This document shows positions 43,758 through 52,238 of a DNA stretch of 64,000 nt, piece by piece (position 1 is the stretch's first letter; the number at the start of each line of letters is the position of its first letter). The notes below the pieces were generated by a model, which saw only the letters and a program-made list of their open reading frames with translations, ran no database searches and was not told the origin of the DNA. The position numbers and the translations under genes are program-made. Source of the DNA: JAGPDF01 sp052035735 (GTDB lineage: Bacteria > Acidobacteriota > Thermoanaerobaculia > Multivoradales > JAGPDF01); contig JBPOHI010000009.1 in NCBI GenBank assembly GCA_052035735.1, forward strand, positions 16,744-80,743, in the 5' to 3' direction.

Positions 43758-44234
43758 GTGAACTCGGGGGTCCCTGACAGCCTCACTCTGGACGGCAGCG
43801 GGCGGCGCTTCGGTATCGTCGCGGCACGCTTCCACGGCGGGATCGTAGATCGTCTCCTCGCCGGAGCGCAGGCCGCACTGGCCACCCACGGTGTCGCAGC
43901 GGCAGATGTCGAGGTCGTGCGCGTGCCGGGCGCCTGGGAGATTCCGGCGGCGCTCGACGCCTTGGCGCGTCAGGGGGGATTTTCGGCGCTCATTGCGCTC
44001 GGCGTACTGATTCGCGGCGGGACGTTGCACTTCGAGGTCATCGCCAACGAGTGCAGTCGCGGCATCGGCGAGGTCGCCCTGCGGCGCGAGCTGCCGGTGA
44101 CCTTCGGGGTGCTGACCTGTGAGACGATGGCGCAGGCCGAGGCACGCGCTGGTGGCGCAGAGGGCAACAAGGGGGACGAGGCCGCTCTGGCAGCGCTCGA
44201 GATGGCGAGCCTCGTGGCTCGCCTGCGCGCTTGA
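43758..44234 (+). CDS. ribH: 6,7-dimethyl-8-ribityllumazine synthase
   Basis: Penultimate step of riboflavin synthesis, 158 residues. RVPGAWEIPAAL and LGVLIRGGTLHFEVIA carry substrate and catalytic His residues; GVLTCETMAQAEAR and NKGDEAALAALEM complete the family pattern. FAD made through this pathway serves the acyl-CoA dehydrogenases and ETF in the window. GTG start with a strong ribosome-binding site. nusB follows after 80 bp, the common ribH-nusB pairing. Confidence 0.93.
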   Translation: MNSGVPDSLTLDGSGRRFGIVAARFHGGIVDRLLAGAQAALATHGVAAADVEVVRVPGAWEIPAALDALARQGGFSALIALGVLIRGGTLHFEVIANECSRGIGEVALRRELPVTFGVLTCETMAQAEARAGGAEGNKGDEAALAALEMASLVARLRA

Positions 44235-44314
44235 ACCACCTGGACGGAAAGAAATCACGGATTCTGCCCTCCGCCCGCAGGGAAGGAGCGGCTCTTTGAA
44301 GAGGGGTTCGATCA

Positions 44315-44827
44315 GTGGGTAAGCGCAGGATGGCGAGAGAGATGGCCCTGCAGATGCTCTTCCAGCAGGACTTGGGAGCGTCCGCACTGCCCGATGTTCT
44401 GCGCACGTTCGACCCTGAGGACTACGTTCGCCAGCTGCGCGCCGATGAGCTGGACACGCAGGAGGCCGAGCCGCAGGTTCCGCCCCAGCCGAGCCGGCCG
44501 ACACCGCGTGCCGACGAGATCCAGGAGGCATTCCTCTACGCATGCCGTCTGGTCGAGGGGGCCGAGCAGCACCGCTCCGCGATCGACGAACGCATTCGCG
44601 CTCAAGCGGAGAACTGGCGCCTGGAGCGCATGCCTTCGGTCGACCGCAACATCCTGCGCTTGGCAATCTACGAGATGTGGTACCAGAACGACGTTCCGAA
44701 GCTGGTGGTCGTCGACGAAGCGGTGGAGCTCGCCAAGCGCTTCGGCTCCGAGCAGTCGGGCCGATTCGTCAACGGCGTCCTCGACGGCCTGATGAAGAGC
44801 GAACCGATGCCGGGGTCGCTGCGGTGA
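44315..44827 (+). CDS. nusB: Transcription antitermination protein NusB
   Basis: Binds boxA RNA with S10 during rRNA transcription. 170 residues, longer than the 139 of E. coli because of a Pro/Gln-rich insertion at about 45-65 (EAEPQVPPQPSRPTP). The start AREMALQMLFQQD and the C-terminal MPSVDRNILRLAIYEMWYQ and VVDEAVELAKRFGSE are clear NusB signatures. GTG 44315 follows GAAGAGGGG. The stop overlaps the next start (GTGA). Confidence 0.93.
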   Translation: MGKRRMAREMALQMLFQQDLGASALPDVLRTFDPEDYVRQLRADELDTQEAEPQVPPQPSRPTPRADEIQEAFLYACRLVEGAEQHRSAIDERIRAQAENWRLERMPSVDRNILRLAIYEMWYQNDVPKLVVVDEAVELAKRFGSEQSGRFVNGVLDGLMKSEPMPGSLR

Positions 44828-45849
44828 GAGCGGGTGCGGGCGCGGCCGGCGCCCTTGCCGTGGCGTTGACCTGGGTCTCGGGCGCCGGCGCGGCGACCCA
44901 TCTCGTCGAGGGTAGCGACCGGGCGACGATGCTCGTCCCGGCGGGAGTGCAGGTCGAGTCCTACAGCAACGCCGGCTATCGCATGCTGGTCGAGGATTCC
45001 GTGGCGCAAGTCGAGGTCGATCTGGCCCCGCTCGCGAGCCGCCAGGAGTTCGACGAACGGCAGCTCGCTACCGCGAAGAGCCCGGAATCGCGCCTGGCGC
45101 GGGCCGTGGCCGCCGGCTCGAAAACGCGTTACGAGGCGGTGTCGCGGATCCTCGGTTGGATCGCGGCCAATATCCGCTACGAGCTGGATCGCAGCCTGGC
45201 ACAGGACGCGCGCGCCGTCTTGGAGCGGCGCTCCGCATACTGCACCGGCACCGCGCGGCTCGCGGTCGCCCTGCTCGAGCAGCTCGGGATTCCGGCGCGC
45301 GAGATCGCCGGCTACGTGGTGGAGGAGATCCCCGGCGGCCAGGGCGCGGGTTTCCATCGCTGGATCGAGGTCTACTACGACGACCGCGGCTGGGTATTCT
45401 CGGATCCGCTGGCGAGTCAAAACTTCGTCGCCGCCACCTATCTCCGCCTCGCCTCGAGCGTCGTGGAGCGTGAGCTGCCGGGGCCGGCGCTGCTGCTCTC
45501 GCGCGAGCGCGAGGTCGACCAGGTCGACCTCGTGGCCTCGACTCCGGCGAGCCTGGTCCTGGCGCGAGGCAACGGGAATGCCCGGCGCACCGCCGCCCTG
45601 CGCGTCACCGCCCGGGGGTATTCCGGCGCGGAGGCGGCGCTGATCGGACCGGGCGATCGGCGTCGGGTGGAGAGCGTGCGTGAGGGAACGGCGCTCTTTC
45701 TCGGCCTGGTGCCGGCGACCTACGAGCTGCAGATCCGCGAGCGCGGAAGAGTGGAAGTCACGCGACAGATCACGATACACGGACCGGTGCTGGCGGATCT
45801 AGAGATCGCCGAGTTTTCCGGAGCCGGGGGGAGCGGCGGCGGGAGATGA
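44824..45849 (+). CDS. Exported transglutaminase-like protein
   Basis: 341 residues. A signal peptide precedes AGAAT, then a transglutaminase-like core with the catalytic triad Cys140 (SAYCTGTARL), His178 (GFHRWIEVYY) and Asp194 (VFSDP). The C-terminal part is a beta-rich domain like a carboxypeptidase regulatory fold (GLVPATYELQIRERG). Such proteins are thiol proteases or peptidoglycan/protein cross-linkers in the periplasm. GTG 44824 overlaps nusB, and the 3' end overlaps leuS (ATGA). The upstream open frame to 44542 runs through nusB. Confidence 0.82.
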   Translation: MRAGAGAAGALAVALTWVSGAGAATHLVEGSDRATMLVPAGVQVESYSNAGYRMLVEDSVAQVEVDLAPLASRQEFDERQLATAKSPESRLARAVAAGSKTRYEAVSRILGWIAANIRYELDRSLAQDARAVLERRSAYCTGTARLAVALLEQLGIPAREIAGYVVEEIPGGQGAGFHRWIEVYYDDRGWVFSDPLASQNFVAATYLRLASSVVERELPGPALLLSREREVDQVDLVASTPASLVLARGNGNARRTAALRVTARGYSGAEAALIGPGDRRRVESVREGTALFLGLVPATYELQIRERGRVEVTRQITIHGPVLADLEIAEFSGAGGSGGGR

Positions 45850-48332
45850 GCGGCTACGAGCACAAGCAGATCGAGGCCAAGTGGCAGGACCGCTGGGAGC
45901 GGCAGCGCGTCGCGGAGGTGGATCTCAAGAACGCGCGCGACAAGTACTACATGCTGATGATGTTTCCCTATCCCTCGGGCGACAGGCTGCACGTCGGTCA
46001 CGGAAGGAACTACATCCTGGGCGACGCCCTCTATCGCTATCTGCGGATGCGCGGTCGCCGTGCGCTCAACCCGATGGGCTGGGATTCGTTCGGCTTGCCG
46101 GCGGAGAACGCCGCGATCCAGCGCGGAATCCATCCCCGCGACTGGACGCTCGACAACATCAGAGTGATGAAGAAGCAGTTCCGCAAGTGGGGGATCCTCT
46201 ACGACTGGTCGAAGGAGATCACCTCCTGCCTTCCCGACTACTACCGGTTCAACCAGTGGCTGTTCCTGCGGATGCTGGAAAAGGGCCTCGCCTACAAGCG
46301 CCGGGCGCCGGTGAACTGGTGCCCCAGCTGCCGCACGGTTCTGGCGAACGAGCAGGTCGTCGAAGGCGCCTGCGAACGCTGCGGGACTCCCGTCGAGCAG
46401 CGCGAGCTGGAGCAGTGGTTCTTCCGGATCACCGAATACGCCGATCGTCTGCTCGCCGGGCTGGACGGTCTGGTCGGCTGGCCCGACAAAGTGAAGGCGA
46501 TGCAGCGCAACTGGATCGGGCGTTCCCAGGGCGCCGAAATCGACTTCGCGCTCGCTTCCAGGAACGAGACGCTCACCGTCTTCACCACCCGGCCCGACAC
46601 GGTTCACGGCGCGACCTTCCTCGTCCTCGCGCCGGAGCATCCGCTGGCGGCGGAGCTCATCTCCGCGCACCCGGAGCGCGCGGAGCTCGCTGCCTGGATC
46701 GAGCGCGTGCGCAAGACGCCTCGCATCGAGCGCGAGGGGGAGAACTCGGCGAAGGAAGGGCGGGCGACCGGAGCGATGGCGGTGAATCCCGCCACCGGCG
46801 AGAGGATTCCGATTTGGCTCGCCAACTACGTGCTTCCGGACTACGGCAGCGGCGCCATCATGGCCGTCCCGGCGCACGACACCCGCGATCTCCTTTTCGC
46901 CCGTCAGGAAGGCCTGCCGGTGCGCCTCGTCTATCACCCCGAAGGGGACGGAGCGGGCGTGACGGCCGAGACGATGTCGGAGCCGGTGCTGCATACCGGC
47001 CGCATTCGCGGCTGCGGCGAGTTCGACGGGCTCGAGAGCGGCCCGGAGACGATCGCTCGCTTCGTCGCCTGGATGGAGAAGGCCGGCTGGGGGCGGGCCA
47101 AGGTCACCTTCCGCGTCCGCGACTGGCTGATCTCGCGCCAGCGATACTGGGGTACACCGATTCCGGTGGTCTATTGCGACGCCTGCGGTGTCGTACCCGT
47201 GCCGGAGAGCGAGCTGCCGATCGAGTTGCCCTACGATGTCGAGTTCACGGGCCGCGAGGGCAACCCGCTGTCGCGCTGCGAGGCGTTCGTGAATACCTCC
47301 TGCCCGCGTTGCAAGCAGCCGGCGCGCCGCGAGACCGATACGATGGACACCTTCGTCGACAGCTCGTGGTACTACCTGCGCTATCTGTCGGCCCGTGACA
47401 CGCAACGCATCTTCGACCCCGAGACGGCGGCCCGCTGGGCGCCCGTCGACCAGTACATCGGCGGCATCGAGCACGCGATCCTGCACCTGCTCTACGCGCG
47501 CTTCATCTGCAGGGTCCTGCACGACATGGGCCTGGTGCCGTTCGAGGAGCCGTTCACCAACCTGTTCAACCAGGGGATGATCACGCGCTTCGCGGAGAAG
47601 ACCGGCCGGGTGGAGAAGATGTCGAAATCGAAAGGCAACGCGGTCTCTCCCGATCCGCTGATCGACGAGATGGGCGCCGACACGGAGCGTGTCTACACGC
47701 TGTTCCTCGGACCGCCGGAGGACGAGGTCGAGTGGAGCGACGAGGCGGTGTCCGGCGCCTACCGTTTCCTCAACCGGATCTGGCGGGTCGCCCAGAGACT
47801 CGACGACTGTCCGCCGACGGCACCGTCGGATCCGGCTCTGGAGCGCCTGCGCCACGTCACCATTCAGCGCGTCACTAGGGATCTCGACCGATTCAAGTTC
47901 AACACCGCGGTCGCCGCCCTGATGGAGTTCCTGAACGGGCTGACGCGTGCGGTCGAAGAGAAAACCGCTTCCAAGATCTGCTGCGAGGCAGCGCTCGACA
48001 CCCTGGTTCAGCTGCTGCATCCGATGGCGCCCCACATCACCGAAGAGCTCTGGGAGGCGCGCGGGCACGGAGAGTCGCTTCTCGACACGGACTGGCCGCA
48101 GCTCGACGAGTCGAAGCTCGAGCGTGAGCAGTTCCTCCTCGTCGTGCAGGTCGACGGCAAGTTGCGCGACCGCATCGAAGTGGAGAGCGCCTGGCGCGAG
48201 GCCGAGGTCCGGCGAGCCGTCCTCGAGAGTCCCAAGGTCCTCGAGCACCTGGGGGGCAGGGCGATTCAGAAGTTCGTGTTCATTCCCGGACGATTGGTGA
48301 ATCTGGTTACTCGAAAGGACATGCCGGCATGA
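45846..48332 (+). CDS. leuS: Leucyl-tRNA synthetase
   Basis: Class I synthetase charging tRNA-Leu, 828 residues. MFPYPSGDRLHVGHGRN with HVGH at 49-52, zinc-type ligands in WCPSCRTVLANEQV, the CP1 editing domain (FTTRPDTVHGATF), and KMSKSKGN near residue 591. The C-terminal anticodon and flexible domains end with a short lysine-bearing tail. ATG overlaps the previous stop, and lptE overlaps its own stop (ATGA). Length is slightly below the E. coli enzyme (860). Confidence 0.98.
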   Translation: MSGYEHKQIEAKWQDRWERQRVAEVDLKNARDKYYMLMMFPYPSGDRLHVGHGRNYILGDALYRYLRMRGRRALNPMGWDSFGLPAENAAIQRGIHPRDWTLDNIRVMKKQFRKWGILYDWSKEITSCLPDYYRFNQWLFLRMLEKGLAYKRRAPVNWCPSCRTVLANEQVVEGACERCGTPVEQRELEQWFFRITEYADRLLAGLDGLVGWPDKVKAMQRNWIGRSQGAEIDFALASRNETLTVFTTRPDTVHGATFLVLAPEHPLAAELISAHPERAELAAWIERVRKTPRIEREGENSAKEGRATGAMAVNPATGERIPIWLANYVLPDYGSGAIMAVPAHDTRDLLFARQEGLPVRLVYHPEGDGAGVTAETMSEPVLHTGRIRGCGEFDGLESGPETIARFVAWMEKAGWGRAKVTFRVRDWLISRQRYWGTPIPVVYCDACGVVPVPESELPIELPYDVEFTGREGNPLSRCEAFVNTSCPRCKQPARRETDTMDTFVDSSWYYLRYLSARDTQRIFDPETAARWAPVDQYIGGIEHAILHLLYARFICRVLHDMGLVPFEEPFTNLFNQGMITRFAEKTGRVEKMSKSKGNAVSPDPLIDEMGADTERVYTLFLGPPEDEVEWSDEAVSGAYRFLNRIWRVAQRLDDCPPTAPSDPALERLRHVTIQRVTRDLDRFKFNTAVAALMEFLNGLTRAVEEKTASKICCEAALDTLVQLLHPMAPHITEELWEARGHGESLLDTDWPQLDESKLEREQFLLVVQVDGKLRDRIEVESAWREAEVRRAVLESPKVLEHLGGRAIQKFVFIPGRLVNLVTRKDMPA

Positions 48333-48847
48333 AGCGTTTCCCGAACTCCGCCCTGCTGCTCGTCGCCCTGGCCCTGGTTGGATGCGGCTATTCGCTCGTC
48401 GGCCGGGGCTCGAACCTGCCGCCCGAAGTGCGCAAGGTGCAGCTCGTGCCGCTCGCCAACGGCACCCCGCGCAGCCAGGTGGATCAGATTCTCACCCGTG
48501 CGCTCTCCAGCGAGCTGGTGAACCGGCACCGCTTCGAAGTGCTGAGCGCGTCGGAAGGCGCCGACGCTGTTCTCATCGGCAAGGTGGACTCGTTCACCCT
48601 CAGTCCGGTGACGTTCGACGGCGAAGGCCGGGCGACCGAATACGAGATCGCGATCGTCGTCGGCGTCGAATTCAAGCAGATCGCGCCGGAGACGATGCTG
48701 TACAAGAACGACAGCTATCTCTTCCGGAGCAGCTACGAGGTGAAAGCCTCCGAGCTGGGATTCCAGGACCGCGAGACTCCGGCCATCGAAGCGACGGCGA
48801 AGGACTTCGCCGAGTCGCTGGTGACGGACCTCCTCGAAGGCTTCTAA
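48329..48847 (+). CDS. lptE: LPS-assembly lipoprotein LptE
   Basis: Outer-membrane lipoprotein plugging LptD, 172 residues. The signal peptide ends in the lipobox LVGC; GYSLVGRGSNLPPEVRKVQL and the strand-rich body with a C-terminal helix match the LptE/DUF-like family. leuS-lptE adjacency supports the name. In many genomes holA lies next; here the gene is followed by a hairpin and the opposing rpsT. Confidence 0.88.
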   Translation: MKRFPNSALLLVALALVGCGYSLVGRGSNLPPEVRKVQLVPLANGTPRSQVDQILTRALSSELVNRHRFEVLSASEGADAVLIGKVDSFTLSPVTFDGEGRATEYEIAIVVGVEFKQIAPETMLYKNDSYLFRSSYEVKASELGFQDRETPAIEATAKDFAESLVTDLLEGF

Positions 48848-48881
48848 CCGGCGGCGGAAGCGGGCTCTCCAGAAAAAGCGA

Positions 48882-48908
48882 AACGCCTCCAGGGGAACTG
48901 GAGGCGTT
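48882..48908. terminator. Hairpin terminator between lptE and rpsT
   Basis: An 11-bp perfect stem (AACGCCTCCAG/CTGGAGGCGTT) with a 5-nt loop GGGAA. On the reverse strand it is followed by TTTCGCTTTTT, so it is an intrinsic terminator for rpsT; it can also stop rightward transcripts from lptE, though without a T run on that side. Confidence 0.85.
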
Positions 48909-48967
48909 CTGGTCCGAATGACATCCGGGCTGCGGATCGGGCCCGTCTGGGCACGGTGCCGACGGCG

Positions 48968-49231
48968 CTACTGGGCCTTGCGCATCGCCGCGACCAGGCG
49001 GGACTTGGTGCGGGCCGCCGTGTTGCGATGGATGATGCCCTTCTGAGCCGACGAGTCAACCACCTTGATGGTGATCGGCAGGAGCTCCTGCGCCTTCTTC
49101 TCGTCGCCAGAGGCGACCGCTGCGCGCAGCTTCTTGACGGCCGTACGCATGCGCGAGCGCATGGTGCGGTTCTTGATTCGTTGCGCTGCAGACTTCTCGG
49201 CGCGCTTCTTGGCCGACTTGGTGTTCGCCAT
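48968..49231 (-). CDS. rpsT: 30S ribosomal protein S20
   Basis: 87-residue, Lys/Arg-rich helical protein: MANTKSAKKRAEKSAAQR at the N-terminus, MRTAVKKLRAAV, and KGIIHRNTAARTKSRL at the C-terminus, all S20 hallmarks. It sits in the small subunit on 16S rRNA. A 45-nt leader runs from a good promoter at 49283-49311; the terminator at 48882-48908 ends the transcript, so it is monocistronic. Confidence 0.98.
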   Translation of the reverse strand: MANTKSAKKRAEKSAAQRIKNRTMRSRMRTAVKKLRAAVASGDEKKAQELLPITIKVVDSSAQKGIIHRNTAARTKSRLVAAMRKAQ

Positions 49232-49282
49232 GGTGATTCCTTTCGCTTCGATCTAGAGTGTGCCCGATCCGGGCAAAACGGG

Positions 49283-49311
49283 ATTCTACTATTTCTTCGT
49301 CCCCGGATCAA
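49283..49311 (-). promoter_or_regulatory. Promoter of rpsT
   Basis: On the reverse strand, TTGATC (49311-49306), 17-bp spacer, TAGAAT (49288-49283). It overlaps the end of cpoB. The predicted leader to ATG 49231 is about 45 nt. Confidence 0.6.
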
Positions 49312-50122
49312 CGCCGAGGCTCTGGAGGCGTTGCTTGGCGAGGTTCGCCTCGTCCGAGGCGGGGAAGCCCTTGGCGACGTTCTGCAACTGGGCGATGCCG
49401 TCCTTGCGCTGTCCCTGCTCGAGCAGCGCGAAGCCCTTCTTCAGGAGGGCGCTGGCGGTCTTGTCGCTGCGCGGGTACTGCTTGAGCACCCGATCGTACT
49501 CGCTGATCGCCTCGACGTACTTCTGTTGGCGGTAGAAGCACTCGCCGATCCAGTAGATCGCGTTGTCCGCCAGATCGGTCTCCGGGAACGCCTCGAGGTA
49601 CTGCTTGAAGCCGAGCATCGCGAGATCGTAGTTGCCGCGCAGATAGTCGCTGTAGGAGGTCTGGTAGAGAGTCTCCGGATCGGCGGCCGTCGTGGCCCCC
49701 GCCGTCGCTTCTCCCGGCGTCCCGGGCGCGGCCGGAACGCTGCGGGACGCCTTGAGGTCCTGATTGGTCGCGGCGATCTGCTGCGATACCTGAGCCAGCC
49801 GGTAGTTGGTGTCCTCGAGCTTGTCCTGGAGCTGGGCGATTTGCGCCGACAGGCTGTTGATGTCGAGGCGCATGTCGGCCTCGGCCTTGAGCAGCGCTTC
49901 CGTCTGACGCTGGATCGTCGCCTCGAGCTGCGCGACCTCCTGTTTGCTCGATCCCTGCTGTTGCAGGAGCGCCGCTTGCCGCTGCACGTCGGCGATCTGG
50001 TCGTGCAGAGCGTCGATGTCGGTGGAGGAGACGCACCCCCCGACCGCGAGTCCCACGGCGATCAGGGATGCGTATCCCAGGCGGGCTGAAGAGACCTCGT
50101 GCTGGAGCTTGCGTTCAGTCAT
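49289..50122 (-). CDS. cpoB: Tol-Pal system protein CpoB (YbgF)
   Basis: 277 residues. The N-terminus has a signal-like segment ending LAVGGC, which would make it a lipoprotein, unlike soluble E. coli CpoB. A long coiled coil (about 35-115, Gln-rich heptads) is followed by an Ala/Pro/Thr linker, then three TPRs (YSDYLRGNYDLAMLGFKQYL; AIYWIGECFYRQQKYVEAI; KGFALLEQGQRKDGI). It coordinates outer-membrane constriction with septal peptidoglycan synthesis and ends the tol-pal operon. Confidence 0.93.
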   Translation of the reverse strand: MTERKLQHEVSSARLGYASLIAVGLAVGGCVSSTDIDALHDQIADVQRQAALLQQQGSSKQEVAQLEATIQRQTEALLKAEADMRLDINSLSAQIAQLQDKLEDTNYRLAQVSQQIAATNQDLKASRSVPAAPGTPGEATAGATTAADPETLYQTSYSDYLRGNYDLAMLGFKQYLEAFPETDLADNAIYWIGECFYRQQKYVEAISEYDRVLKQYPRSDKTASALLKKGFALLEQGQRKDGIAQLQNVAKGFPASDEANLAKQRLQSLGVDPGTKK

Positions 50123-50141
50123 TCCGGTCGGGGTCCGCGGC

Positions 50142-50720
50142 TCAGCCGACGTTGGTGCGCCCGGTGACCACGAAGTGTGCCCGGCGATTCATCGCCATGC
50201 AGCTCTCGGTGCTGGAGGTGCACTGCGGGCGCTCCTCGCCGTAGCTGATCGAGCGGATTCTCGTCGCTGCGACGCCCAGCGAGACGATGTAGTCGCGGGC
50301 CGAGCCGGAACGCCGGGCGCCGAGTGCAAGGTTGTACTCGTTCGTGCCGCGCTCGTCACAGTGACCTTCGATGGTGACTTCGAATTCGGGATGCGAGCGC
50401 AGCCAGTCGGCGTTGCTCGACAGACGGGCGCGCGCATCGTCGCGCAGGTCGGCCTTGTCGTACTCGAAGAAGACGTCTCCGAGGAGCCCCTGCTTCGCCA
50501 GGTAGTCGTTGATTCGCGCGAGATCGGGATCCTTGAGCGGGTCCTTCTCGGTCGTATCGACGACCGCCGGGCGGGCCTGGGCATTGACATCCGTTGCAGG
50601 CGCCGGAGTGGCGACCGGATTGGCGTTGACCTCGCTCGTCTGTGGAGCCTTCTTGGCGCAGGCCGTCACGACCATGGAGAGTGCCAGCAACGCGGTCCAG
50701 ATGATTCGCCGAGTGTTCAT
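50142..50720 (-). CDS. pal: Peptidoglycan-associated lipoprotein Pal
   Basis: 192 residues. Lipoprotein signal ending VVTAC, Asn/Ala/Pro linker, then the OmpA-like domain: VFFEYDKADLRDDAR, IEGHCDERGTNEYNLALG (diaminopimelate-binding), and ISYGEERPQC. It ties the outer membrane to peptidoglycan. The open frame continues upstream to 52169 through tolB on the same strand but in another frame; ATG 50720 precedes the signal peptide. It lies 19 bp before cpoB; 101 bp separate it from tolB. Confidence 0.96.
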   Translation of the reverse strand: MNTRRIIWTALLALSMVVTACAKKAPQTSEVNANPVATPAPATDVNAQARPAVVDTTEKDPLKDPDLARINDYLAKQGLLGDVFFEYDKADLRDDARARLSSNADWLRSHPEFEVTIEGHCDERGTNEYNLALGARRSGSARDYIVSLGVAATRIRSISYGEERPQCTSSTESCMAMNRRAHFVVTGRTNVG

Positions 50721-50821
50721 TTTCAGCTCCTTGGTTTGAGCGCAGTCCTGAGGCTCGCGGTGAGCCCGTCTGACGACGGAATCTAACACAGGCGTTCGCC
50801 TCGAAGGGCGTGGTTTTCTAC

Positions 50822-52225
50822 TCACTGCAAATACCCGGACCAGTCCGGCGCGCGGTTCGCCCCCTCGAACGTGAGCTGCTCCGCCGGAGCGCCGAAACGA
50901 GCCTCCATGACGAAGATCTGGACGCCGCCCGAGCGGGTCGAGCTGAAGGCGATGCGTCTGCCGTCGGGCGAGAAGGCCGGGCTCTCGTTGCTGCCCCCGC
51001 CGTCCGTGAGACGCTGCGTCGCGAGCGTGACCAGATCGACGAGGGCGAGATCGAATCGATTCTGCTGCGCGCGCGCCGCGAATGCGATCCGGGTGCCGTC
51101 CGGACTCCAGGCGGCGCCGTCGTTGTACTCGCCTTCGAAGGTGATGCGCCTCAGGTTGGTCCCCTCGGCATCGACGACGTAGATCTGCACCGAGCCCGAC
51201 CGGCTGGAGGTGAAGGCGATCTCGTTGCCGTTCGGACTCCAAGCCGGATTGGTGTCGATGCCGGGAGACGACGTCAGCTGGCGCATCTCGGTGCCGTCGC
51301 GCCGGCAGGTGAAGATCTCGATGTTGGCTCCCAACCCGCGCGCGAAAGCGATCTTCCGGCCGTCGGGAGAGAACGACGGCGAGGTGTTGAGCGAGCCGCT
51401 GGTGACCACGGGGGACTTGCGGCCACTCAGAATGTCGGCGACATAGATCGAGGGCCCTTCGCCGCCGAAGAAGGAAACATAGGAGAGCACGTCGCCGGTC
51501 GGGCTCCAGGCGGGACTCATCGAGATCGACCGGTGGCCGGTGATCCGGCGCTGGTCGAAGCCGTCGTAGTCCATGAGGTAGATTTCCTTCTCGCCGTCCC
51601 GGTCGGAAGAGAATGCGATCGAAGTGAGTGCGACGCCGCGTTTGCCGGTCAGGTAGAGGATGATCTCGTCGGCAAAGGTGTGCGCGATGCGCCGGGCGAG
51701 GTCGAACGTGCCGCGATAGCGCTTGCCGACGATCGGCTGGCGGCTCGCGAGATCGATCAGGCGGCCCTCGATCACCAAACGGTCTCCGTCCTGCTTGATC
51801 TCGTTGGCGAGCAGCATCTCCGCACCGAGGGAACGGTACTGGTCGGCATCGTGCGCGAGGTCGCCGGTTAGGGTCAGAACGGCGAGCTCTTCGGCTTCCT
51901 GGATGCGGAAGATGCCGCTCTTCTCGAGATCGCGCCGCAGCGTCTGATCTACCGTCCGGGCGGCATTCCCTGCCGTCCCCTGCAGGGCGGCGAGATTGCC
52001 TACCGGCGGAATCGCCAGGACGATCTGGGCGCGCGTCGAGCCGTCTGGCATGACGATGGTAATGGTCGTGCCCGCCGGCGCGGCAGTGCCGGGCGCGGCC
52101 GGCGCGGGCGCTTCCTGCGTAGCCGCGGGTGCGGGAGAGGGAGCGGGCTGTTGCGCCTGAGCAACCCAACCAGCGAGAGCGAGAAGCACAACTGCGGCGG
52201 CGCGGAGCGAGCGCGAACGGGTCAT
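50822..52225 (-). CDS. tolB: Tol-Pal system beta-propeller protein TolB
   Basis: 467 residues. Cleavable signal peptide (ending WVAQAQQ), then an extra Ala/Pro-rich linker (about 25-55) absent from E. coli TolB, an N-terminal alpha/beta domain (YRGTFDLARRIAHTFADEI), and a six-bladed propeller with repeated PAWSPDG/IAF motifs (SPSFSPDGRKIAFARG). It shuttles between TolA and Pal in the periplasm. Confidence 0.97.
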   Translation of the reverse strand: MTRSRSLRAAAVVLLALAGWVAQAQQPAPSPAPAATQEAPAPAAPGTAAPAGTTITIVMPDGSTRAQIVLAIPPVGNLAALQGTAGNAARTVDQTLRRDLEKSGIFRIQEAEELAVLTLTGDLAHDADQYRSLGAEMLLANEIKQDGDRLVIEGRLIDLASRQPIVGKRYRGTFDLARRIAHTFADEIILYLTGKRGVALTSIAFSSDRDGEKEIYLMDYDGFDQRRITGHRSISMSPAWSPTGDVLSYVSFFGGEGPSIYVADILSGRKSPVVTSGSLNTSPSFSPDGRKIAFARGLGANIEIFTCRRDGTEMRQLTSSPGIDTNPAWSPNGNEIAFTSSRSGSVQIYVVDAEGTNLRRITFEGEYNDGAAWSPDGTRIAFAARAQQNRFDLALVDLVTLATQRLTDGGGSNESPAFSPDGRRIAFSSTRSGGVQIFVMEARFGAPAEQLTFEGANRAPDWSGYLQ

Positions 52226-52238
52226 GATCGGGAGTCCC

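Noticed and set aside
45720..48248. 842-residue open frame antisense to leuS
   Set aside because: Shadow of leuS; no recognisable domain.
50721..52169. Long extension of pal to 675 residues
   Set aside because: It lies over tolB in another frame; the Pal signal peptide starts at 50720.
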